This document shows positions 1 through 6,600 of a stretch of 6,918 nucleotides of DNA, one piece after another (position 1 is the stretch's first letter; every line of letters begins with the position of its first letter). Both the position numbers and the translations under genes were made by a program. Origin of the DNA: Candidatus Omnitrophota bacterium (lineage in GTDB: Bacteria; Omnitrophota; Gorgyraeia; Tantalellales; Tantalellaceae). The stretch spans positions 1 to 6,918 of the forward strand of contig JABMSC010000158.1 in the NCBI GenBank assembly GCA_013204685.1, in the 5' to 3' direction. Below the pieces are notes generated by a model, which was not told the DNA's origin, did not search any database, and was given only the letters and a program-made list of their open reading frames with translations.

Positions 1-1
1 C

Positions 2-520
2 GGCTTACAGCAAAAGAAACAACAAGCCGAAGGCGCCATAGAAGCGGCACGCCAGAAGCATGCCGCCCTTGAAGAAACGATACTTGCAAGACAGAGTGAT
101 ATCTCCGCCCTTGAAGAAAGGATCAGGAGTTTGCGCCAGACCGCCGAGGCAACAAGCGAAGAAAATGAGAGAAAGATAGATGAGCTAAGGACGGCGCAAG
201 AAGAAGCGGGAGCAAGACTGAAGGATATGGATGAAGCCATTCGCAGACAGGATGAGGGTGTGGTAGCGTTGCAAAGGGAAGCCGAACAAGCCCAGCTGCG
301 GCTGGACGCGGTCACAAAAGAAGCTGCCATGGCGGAGACGGCCCTGTTGGAAACAAAAGAGGCAAAAGAGGCTGAAGCGGCGCAGTACGAAGAAAAGATC
401 TCCGGTTTAAGATTGCGGTACGAAGAACTGAACGCCAGAGTGATCTTGCTGAAATCGCAAAAAAGTCGGCTTGAAAGGACCGTAAGCGAAATAGAAGAAA
501 CAGTTCAACCGGACCGGTCT
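2..520 (+). other. Coiled-coil region of the first protein
   Basis: About 170 residues are dominated by Glu, Lys, Arg, Gln and Ala, with Leu/Ile at roughly heptad spacing and no proline or glycine clusters until near the end. This is typical of a long parallel coiled coil. The helix probably continues upstream, because the window opens inside it. It most likely mediates oligomerisation or acts as a spacer before the methyltransferase-like domain. No Walker A or other ATPase motif of an SMC-type protein is visible in the part present, though an upstream head domain cannot be excluded. Confidence 0.8.
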
Positions 521-3229
521 GAACCAGAAAAAGCAGAGGACCAGCCGACGGAACCACAGTTGAGTGAACTTTTCGGATTAACAGCATCCATGGGTGTTTC
601 TGATTATAGCTGCTTTATAGAATGGGTTTCCCCTGAGGCGTCTAATGAACCGACCGTTACTTTCGACTACGATAAACTGCGCAGTGAAACAGGTATTGAG
701 GCGCCCAATGACAGTGAACAGCTGATCGCACAGTCATCCGAAAAAGAGAAACATTTGCCTGATCTCAGCAGGGGGTTAACGGGTTTAATAGAACATTACG
801 TCGAAGCCAATAAACACCAGGGGCGGACGAATTATATGGATGTGGGAGGTACAGGATGCGCGGCAACTGAAGCATCTGCAAGGTATGGGCCGCTGGGACT
901 GAAAACGTTCGTTATGGGCGAAGAGGAGAAGAAAATTGAAGGTATGTCCGGACAGTTTTCGCCTGTCCGGGGAGATATTTCGCAGGTCAGCACTCTTGAG
1001 AGAATGGATATAATCACTCATTTCGCGTTGGCCCGGAACATAAATGATCCGAGCCACGCGATACATAATATGCACAATTCACTCAAGAAGGGCGGCATCC
1101 TGTTGGGGGCGTACATCATGCCTTCGGACGACGCGGCAGCCATTAAAAAACTTCGCAATACCCTGGAGAGTTTTACAGGGCTTATTCCGAATTCAGATTA
1201 TAAGATAATGGATCAGGACCACGTCCTTATATTTACGTTTTATGCCGTCAGAACCGATGATGAAAACATTACTTTCAGTTATCAGCCGACCGAAGCGGTT
1301 GGTACTGCTGTTACGGAAGCCTCTGGAACAGATGATGAACAACCGGTCGAACCTCCCAAAGTTGTCGACAGACCCTATTTTAACGAACTCACAGCAGAAA
1401 GATCCAAAGAGCTGTTGCATGCGGTATCCGGAGAAGATCCGAAAAACGATGACCGAAGCAGCTTCGGCATGCTGCCGTTTCTGAAGAAAATATTGGCGCC
1501 AAAAATGAACAAAAAAGTTTACGCTGTATTGATAGCTCCTTTTGTTGAAGGCCCCCTGTTCTTTATTCTGCCAGTGGTGATAGCCGCGTCATGCTTCGGT
1601 CTCGCAAGTCCGTGGACAGTGATCGTTATGCTCTTCGTGCGTCTGGCATTCTTTTTACTTCATCCGGGAGCGCTCACACATACTTCTCGGGAAAAAAAGA
1701 TCATTCCTTTTTGTGCTGCTTTTACGGGGCTTCTTTGTTCCGCTATTCCTTTCATTGATAGGGTAATTCTCGAACCCACCACTGGGGCATTTTTCTTCCC
1801 CACTAAGGATGGGTTATTAATTGCGGAAAAATACATTGTTCTTTTACTTTCTCTTAGCGAAATTTTCTGCCATAGTCTTCTTAACTTGATAGCGATCTTT
1901 ATGAAACTCGCCCCGGCGACTATATCATTCAGCAGGCGCATTATAAAGGGTGAAAAGAAGAGAGGGCAAGACGGTCCCGGTACTTATTACGGGATAACCG
2001 TTCTTTTGCCGGTGTCCGCCTATGAGGGGCTCGAGGCTGCAGGCAGTATCAGTGAGCTGAGAGAAATAAACGAAGTTACAGAAGTAGTTCCCTATGAGCC
2101 TTCCGCCGATAAAAAAGACGTCATAGATGCAGCGTTATCAAAAAGCGTTCCGGGTATTGTGGTCTTTGTAAACGAAGACGCTCTGGAAGAGGAGAACGCA
2201 GATGCGCTTGAAGTGATAAAGGATCTTATAAAAAAGACATCATCTGATGTAGCGCCGAAACTGAAGGAACTCGCAGGCGAAAAAACCGGCGAAGACCGAA
2301 ACGGGACCGCCGCACAGGCAGCATCGCAACTTATGTCCAACAAAGAGGTTACAGCTGAGGATGTTTCCGGACTTTCATTAACCCATGATCAGACAAAAGC
2401 GGTAGCTGAATTAGCGATAAAGGTCCTTCCCGACGGCATGTCCTACAGGTTGAGTGAGATGAGCATGAACCAGTTGGTCAAGCGCCAGATGCAGCTTGAA
2501 AAGACATATGACTCTTTCTGCAGGGAGCCCGTAACGTCGACCAAACGTATGGTATATTCTCCCGCCGCGCTTGAAGCAAGAGCCAAAGACCACTACCTCA
2601 TCCATTTCGCGGACGGCAAGGATCTGCTGGAGCCAACCGGACGCGGGATAGTCCCGGCTGGCTTTGAGATACAAAGGAGGCGTCATGAGATGAGGATTAA
2701 AAGAGGCGAAGACCGCCAGCATGACAAGTTCTTTATAGTTGCTCCGAGAAAAGAAATGTCCGCAGTGGAACTGAAGACCTTTAAAGAAAAGGTAATAAAG
2801 TGCTGGATGCTCGAAGGCGTGGTGGACGGCGACGATATCACCATACTTCCGAGACAGGACGATATGTATACCACGAGCATGATATTTGAAAGGATGAAAG
2901 AAGAGCTTATAGAACTGCAGGCAGTAGACGCTGAGAAGGCGGACAGGATCGCATCAAGAACGGGTTTTCGATGCATAACCGGCGGACTTCGTTATGATGA
3001 AGAAGCGGAAGAAAAAGCCCTGCTGCAGGTAGGCATCAAACCTGGGGCCGCGAATAACATAAACCAGTATGAGTTCTTTGTGAACCTGCTGCTTGCGGAT
3101 GATGCCAGAGGGGTCAAATTCGAACGGGGAAGACTTGTTATCTATGTCCCAGAAGCGGTTGCCGTAGATCTTGAAAAAATGCTCCAAAGATACGAAAAAT
3201 ACGTAAGTGAAGTAATGAAAAAGGCCTAA
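2..3229 (+). CDS. Large multi-domain membrane protein: coiled coil, methyltransferase-like domain, CPBP-like membrane block, unknown C-terminus (5' partial)
   Basis: The frame is open from the window edge to TAA at 3227-3229, giving at least 1075 residues; the true start lies upstream. Residues are numbered from base 2. Residues 1 to about 170 are a Glu/Lys/Arg/Gln/Ala-rich coiled coil. Residues about 215-400 resemble a class I SAM methyltransferase: a glycine-rich loop (DVGGTGCAATEA, from D280), acidic E307-E309, D325 in GDIS, and a post-loop strand with KKGGILLGAY near 362-371. After an acidic linker come four hydrophobic segments near 508-534, 538-558, 567-588 and 611-634. They carry E516, F550-x3-H554 and H624-x3-N628, as in CPBP/Rce1 intramembrane proteases. 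Residues about 635-1075 are soluble, alpha/beta-looking and unrecognised. Length and order fit no family I know. The reading frame is certain, the membrane block strong, and the enzymatic assignments are inference from motifs. No downstream gene is close enough to indicate an operon. Confidence 0.9.
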   Translation, partial: GLQQKKQQAEGAIEAARQKHAALEETILARQSDISALEERIRSLRQTAEATSEENERKIDELRTAQEEAGARLKDMDEAIRRQDEGVVALQREAEQAQLRLDAVTKEAAMAETALLETKEAKEAEAAQYEEKISGLRLRYEELNARVILLKSQKSRLERTVSEIEETVQPDRSEPEKAEDQPTEPQLSELFGLTASMGVSDYSCFIEWVSPEASNEPTVTFDYDKLRSETGIEAPNDSEQLIAQSSEKEKHLPDLSRGLTGLIEHYVEANKHQGRTNYMDVGGTGCAATEASARYGPLGLKTFVMGEEEKKIEGMSGQFSPVRGDISQVSTLERMDIITHFALARNINDPSHAIHNMHNSLKKGGILLGAYIMPSDDAAAIKKLRNTLESFTGLIPNSDYKIMDQDHVLIFTFYAVRTDDENITFSYQPTEAVGTAVTEASGTDDEQPVEPPKVVDRPYFNELTAERSKELLHAVSGEDPKNDDRSSFGMLPFLKKILAPKMNKKVYAVLIAPFVEGPLFFILPVVIAASCFGLASPWTVIVMLFVRLAFFLLHPGALTHTSREKKIIPFCAAFTGLLCSAIPFIDRVILEPTTGAFFFPTKDGLLIAEKYIVLLLSLSEIFCHSLLNLIAIFMKLAPATISFSRRIIKGEKKRGQDGPGTYYGITVLLPVSAYEGLEAAGSISELREINEVTEVVPYEPSADKKDVIDAALSKSVPGIVVFVNEDALEEENADALEVIKDLIKKTSSDVAPKLKELAGEKTGEDRNGTAAQAASQLMSNKEVTAEDVSGLSLTHDQTKAVAELAIKVLPDGMSYRLSEMSMNQLVKRQMQLEKTYDSFCREPVTSTKRMVYSPAALEARAKDHYLIHFADGKDLLEPTGRGIVPAGFEIQRRRHEMRIKRGEDRQHDKFFIVAPRKEMSAVELKTFKEKVIKCWMLEGVVDGDDITILPRQDDMYTTSMIFERMKEELIELQAVDAEKADRIASRTGFRCITGGLRYDEEAEEKALLQVGIKPGAANNINQYEFFVNLLLADDARGVKFERGRLVIYVPEAVAVDLEKMLQRYEKYVSEVMKKA
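63..119 (+). repeat. 15-bp direct repeat with 42-bp period inside the coiled coil
   Basis: The 15 bases CCGCCCTTGAAGAAA occur exactly at 63-77 and 105-119, a period of 42 bases or 14 codons. Both copies encode Ala-Leu-Glu-Glu in the same frame. Fourteen residues equal two heptads, so the repeat fits growth of the coiled coil by in-frame duplication. It may instead be convergence of a simple heptad code, but identity across 15 bases favours recent duplication. Confidence 0.6.
770..1240 (+). other. Class I SAM methyltransferase-like domain
   Basis: The segment begins with a helical stretch (SRGLTGLIEHYVEAN) and a strand leading into DVGGTGCAATEA (D280 onward). This matches the glycine-rich AdoMet loop of Rossmann-fold methyltransferases. 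E307-E309 sit where the ribose-binding acidic residue is expected, GDIS (D325) resembles the adenine-contacting loop, and MDIITHFALARNI followed by SLKKGGILLGAY resembles motifs IV and V. Substrate cannot be told. The glycine loop is slightly unusual (GGTGC), so a non-catalytic Rossmann domain is possible. Confidence 0.5.
1520..1903 (+). other. CPBP-like intramembrane protease domain with altered first motif
   Basis: Four hydrophobic helices contain, in order, PFVEGPLFF (E516), RLAFFLLH (F550, H554) and HSLLN (H624, N628). CPBP/Abi/Rce1 proteases use an EExxxR motif, an FxxxH motif and an HxxxN/B motif, with the first Glu, both His and the Asn forming the active site. All four of these residue types are present here with plausible spacing (38, 70 and 4 residues). 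The second Glu is Gly and the Arg is Phe. The fold call is reasonably supported, but activity is uncertain. The coiled coil and methyltransferase-like domain on the N-terminal side would probably be cytoplasmic. Confidence 0.5.
1904..3226 (+). other. Uncharacterised C-terminal soluble region
   Basis: About 440 residues follow the last membrane helix. Short hydrophobic strands (GITVLLPVSAYEG; GIVVFVNED; KFFIVAPRKE; RLVIYVPEAVAVD) alternate with charged helices, suggesting two or more alpha/beta modules. A basic stretch near residues 890-905 (EIQRRRHEMRIKRGEDRQH) separates the more helical first half from the final part. I recognise no family, and no nucleotide-binding or protease motif is apparent. 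Confidence 0.5.
2674..2692 (+). promoter_or_regulatory. Internal ribosome binding site and in-frame ATG
   Basis: AAGGAGG at 2674-2680 is a near-perfect Shine-Dalgarno sequence. Nine bases later there is an ATG (2690-2692) in the same frame as the large gene, at residue 897. Initiation there would give a separate 179-residue C-terminal product ending at 3229. The AGGAGG also encodes Arg-Arg in a basic segment, so chance is a real alternative. An earlier ATG at 2685 is out of frame and stops after two codons. Confidence 0.35.
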
Positions 3230-3392
3230 ATGTGTCGGAATTTAAACTGACCTTATAATTAATATAATTGATTTTCAAAATGATTATAAATTACTTTCAG
3301 TCCGTAAGTTATTGTAAAGCATATAGTTAGAAAGCGAAGGAATGTTCCCAAAGTTTCTTGGTTAGGATGCAAAATAGTTAGCATATGATTTG
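3230..3392. other. AT-rich spacer without a recognised gene
   Basis: This stretch between the first stop codon and the promoter contains no ORF of useful length. It has one AT-only inverted repeat (TTATAAT at 3253-3259, ATTATAA at 3283-3289). It lacks a GC-rich stem followed by a T tract, so how the first gene is terminated is not evident. I see no other structure in it. Confidence 0.6.
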
Positions 3393-3421
3393 TTGACTTT
3401 AGCCGGAGTTCATTATATACT
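3393..3421 (+). promoter_or_regulatory. Sigma-70-type promoter for the second gene
   Basis: TTGACT at 3393-3398 (five of six consensus bases) is followed by a 17-base spacer and TATACT at 3416-3421 (five of six). Transcription would begin near 3428, leaving a 5' untranslated leader of about 135 bases before the ATG at 3564. The region is AT-rich, which raises the chance of a match, but the optimal spacing and correct placement support it. Confidence 0.6.
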
Positions 3422-3461
3422 TATATATAGTTATATGTAAAGTTTTCAAAAGTAAGCTTAA

Positions 3462-3539
3462 CAGACAAAACAGGTGAAGGCGGAAATGGCTCTTATCCTG
3501 TATTTTTGTCTGATCCGTTAGAGGAAACTGATCTAACGG
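3462..3539 (+). promoter_or_regulatory. Structured 5' leader: two tandem hairpins
   Basis: Hairpin 1 pairs CAGACAAAA (3462-3470) with TTTTGTCTG (3504-3512) and continues as CAGG (3471-3474) with CCTG (3497-3500) after a three-base bulge. Hairpin 2 pairs CCGTTAGA (3515-3522) with TCTAACGG (3532-3539) around a nine-base loop, ending 11 bases before the gene's ribosome binding site. Neither is followed by a T tract, so they are not terminators. I could not match conserved bases of c-di-GMP, TPP, cobalamin, THF or fluoride riboswitches. Translational control by an unknown ligand, or by the upstream ORF, is inference. Confidence 0.5.
3486..3521 (+). CDS. Possible 11-residue leader peptide (upstream ORF)
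   Basis: ATG at 3486 opens an 11-codon frame ending at TAG 3519-3521 and encoding MALILYFCLIR. AGGTGA at 3472-3477, which matches the anti-Shine-Dalgarno complement, lies eight bases upstream. The whole ORF sits inside the leader downstream of the predicted promoter. Its ribosome binding site overlaps the CAGG arm of hairpin 1, and its stop lies in the left arm of hairpin 2. A ribosome on it would therefore disturb both stems. The peptide is hydrophobic with no run of a single amino acid, so classic amino-acid attenuation is not indicated. It may be fortuitous. Confidence 0.25.
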   Translation: MALILYFCLIR

Positions 3540-3550
3540 GGTTCAAATAA

Positions 3551-3557
3551 GAAGGAG
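3551..3557 (+). promoter_or_regulatory. Ribosome binding site of the second gene
   Basis: GAAGGAG lies six bases before the ATG at 3564. Together with an in-frame TAA at 3534-3536 and a signal peptide beginning directly at this ATG, it fixes the start codon. Confidence 0.85.
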
Positions 3558-3563
3558 AAAATA

Positions 3564-3659
3564 ATGAGTAGCAGTAGACTTAAAAACTCTTTACTTTTCA
3601 AGACGGCCAGCATATTTCTGGTCTTTTCATTCTTGATGTACAATACGGCTTTCTCTGCG
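3564..3659 (+). other. Signal peptide
   Basis: The N-terminus has Arg5, Lys7 and Lys13, then a hydrophobic core (residues 14-26, ASIFLVFSFLM), then a small-residue stretch NTAFSA. Cleavage is likely after Ser31 or Ala32. The protein is therefore predicted to leave the cytoplasm through Sec. No lipobox cysteine is present, so it is not a lipoprotein. Confidence 0.8.
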
Positions 3660-6600
3660 GTCCAAGGCAAGCTCACAGCGCCTGAAGCTGCTGATGCAAA
3701 AGCAATTCTGGCAGTGGACGATATAGGTATTGCCATTGACGCCGGCACCGTGAAGTCGAGATATTCGGGTGCCTCAGGAAAAGTTATTGTACACATACAG
3801 GATGCTCACTGTAACTTTGAAGCCCAGACCAATATAAACAAGATGCTGGACCAGCTTTCAAAAGAATGCGGCATCAACATGATATCCGTGGAGGGCGCCG
3901 AAGGTATTGTTGACACCGCATGGTTCAAGGCTTTCCCTGATGCTGAGATCCGCAAAGAAGTTGCCACTTACTTCATGAAGAAAGGCGAGATCACCGGGGC
4001 AGAATTCTTTTCCATTACTTCTGATTATGACGGCAGCATATTCGGAGCCGAGACAAGAGAGTATTACGTCCAGAACCTCAGATCATTTACGGAAGTTTAC
4101 CCTCACAAAGAGACGATCGAAAAATATTTTACTAACCTTAGAATGATCGCCAACAGGCTTAAAGCTATAGTTTACCCCAGGGAACTTAAAGCGCTCGATT
4201 CGAAGATAAGGGCTTTTGATGATAAAGAACTGGAACTCAGCGATTTCGCTGCGTATCTGAACAGAAGCATCAAAAGGAACAAGATAGATATAAAAAAATA
4301 TCCTAACTTTGAAAAACTCACCCAGACACTTGAATACGAAGACAAAATAGACTTTGATATCGTTGACGCCGAAAGAAGCGCCTATATCGACGCGCTGTCC
4401 GAGAAGCTCACCAAAGAGCAGATGACCGAACTTGTTGCCGAAAGTATCAGGTTCAAAAAAGGACACATAAAAGCGGTAGATTTTTATACATATCTCAGGG
4501 ATAAAGCTAAAGAGCACGATATCGCCATAGTCCAGGAATACACGAACCTTTTCTATTACTATATATACACAAAGCTTTATGCCGGCATAGACAATGAAGG
4601 GCTTTTTAAAGAGATCGACAGGATCGAAAGGGCTCTCAAAGAAAAGATGTTTACCGATGACACCCAGAGAAAACTTGATAAACATTCAGAAATGGTAGAC
4701 ATGTACATTGACCTGGCAAATATAGAATTGACGAACGAGGACTACGATCTTTTCAATCAATATAAAGGCGAATTTTCGATCCAGGATACACTGGACTTTA
4801 TAGGCACCCTAAGCTCAAGATACAACCTGAATTATTCCATTGATACCCTGCCATCCCAGATAGGCACTAACATGCCGAAGATGATAGCTTTCTATGAGAT
4901 CGCCATGAAAAGGGACCATGCCCTTATTGATAATACCCTAAAGCAAATGGAATCCGAAGGCAAGGACAGATGTGTTCTTATAGCAGGGGGTTTCCATACA
5001 AGAGGAATAAAAGACCTTTTAGAGAAAAAAAGCATCTCTTACATTGTTGTAACCCCGAAGATCACAAAGGACGTTGAAACACCTTATATAAAGGTTCTTA
5101 CAAATCAGAGGACCTCGTTAGAAGACATTATAACTGAAAGCGCGGCAGTCCCGGCAGCGGGCATAACGGCTTCACGTGAGGAGATAATCCGCCGGAAGGA
5201 TGATCTGGTCGCCGCGCCGAACAGGGTTTTCTGGACGATCAACATGCTTCTTAAGGATAGAGCGAGCTTGGAAAGGTTATCCAGAGAAATAGGCGCAGTC
5301 GAAGTTACAGAAGACGGCCAGGTAGTTAGGAGGACGCTTCTTGATGCGACTGAAGAAACTTACAAAGATATCGTCAGCGGAGTTATAGCCGGATGGCTCT
5401 TAAGTATAAGAGATGAAGAGGTTGATGGTGAGATGATAGTCTCTAACGACCAGTGGCAGGAAGCAGTACGAAACTGGAGGGCACTGCTCGCTGGGTACCA
5501 TGACAAGGTTGCAGCCGGCGAAAGTGACACAGAACTTGATGTAAAAATAAAACAGGCAATAAGAGATAAATTCTACGAGATATTCGAGGGCCAGAGACTT
5601 ATCGATCACGGGATAGTGAACGATTACATAATAGGAAATTTGCCCAAAGGTCTTTACGGAGAAACCCTTAAAGTAAGGCAGGATAACCTTCAGCGCTTGT
5701 TTCCCGATACACAGGTGAGTGAAGAATACAAGGTAAGCGCCAGGGTTATCCCGATAGAGGGACTTTATGAAGCGACAGGATTGAAGGCCCAGATAGGATT
5801 AGGTCAGGCTTACGGCGAACCTGTCATTTACGTGGACAGTAATTTTGAAAATGATGAAAACGTCCTGAACCATGAGCTTTACGAGATAAGCAAGTGGGCA
5901 GAGAAACAGCGGGAGCTTCAGCGGGAGCTTGGGATTACTCCGGACAAAATGCGCGGATGGATAACCTTACCGGACAATATAGACGAAGCGAGACGTCTCG
6001 GAAACGAGTGGCACCGGAATAATCCGCATTCTGTCGCCGATCATCGTCCGGACTCTATCATGTTCGTTTATTCCGAAGTGGATGATATTATCCTGGCGGC
6101 GAATGCACAGGACCGGCAGGAAGCGCAGGAAAACAGAAGGGCTAACCTGAGTGAAATACGCGAAATTGTGGCTGATTCTAAAGGGACGAGTGAAGTTCTC
6201 GCGGTTACTAATGAAGGAGATAGTGGCATAGTCGAAGCAGATCTGAGCCAATTGAGATCCAAGATCTTCAGGAGAGATGGTAACGTCAAGATCAAGGCGC
6301 ATGAAGAAGTCACGCGGCGCGGTCAATTCCTGGGGCTTCTTGATGCCATGAACGGTTTTGGTGATTTTGATAAAGATAGCGTGAGTCTTGGTATTATGAT
6401 GCCCGGACAAGGCACCAGGATGAGCCCTGCGACACAAGGCAACTATGGTATAAAGCCGTTCATCCCCATGCTTATAAGAACTGACAAAGACAGCCCGTGG
6501 CTTTCAGGCGCTACGGCGTCTTTATATACATGGGGACTTGTGGCGTATTATCTTGAGCAGATGGGGTTCAGGGGAATAGCATGGAAATGGGGCGACGAAC

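Noticed and set aside
3253..3289. Inverted repeat after the first gene as a Rho-independent terminator
   Set aside because: The stem is seven A/T pairs with a long loop and no following T tract, too weak to call.
3342..3365. Seven-codon ORF in the spacer
   Set aside because: It lies upstream of the predicted transcription start, and the purine run is too close to its ATG to act as a ribosome binding site.
3462..3539. c-di-GMP (GEMM) riboswitch
   Set aside because: The leader has tandem hairpins and purine-rich loops, but the conserved GACGCAAAGCC-type core is missing.
3536..3550. ACGGGGTTCAAATAA resembling a tRNA T-arm
   Set aside because: The GGTTCAAAT core is present but there is no closing T stem, acceptor stem or cloverleaf around it.
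4083..4685. 200-codon open frame on the minus strand
   Set aside because: It lies wholly opposite the second gene, has a Phe/Ile/Tyr-rich composition typical of the complement of Lys/Asp/Glu-rich coding DNA, and the plus-strand frame has recognisable motifs.
5967..6437. 156-codon open frame on the minus strand
   Set aside because: It is antisense to the continuous plus-strand frame that carries the GxGTR motif, and it has no family resemblance.
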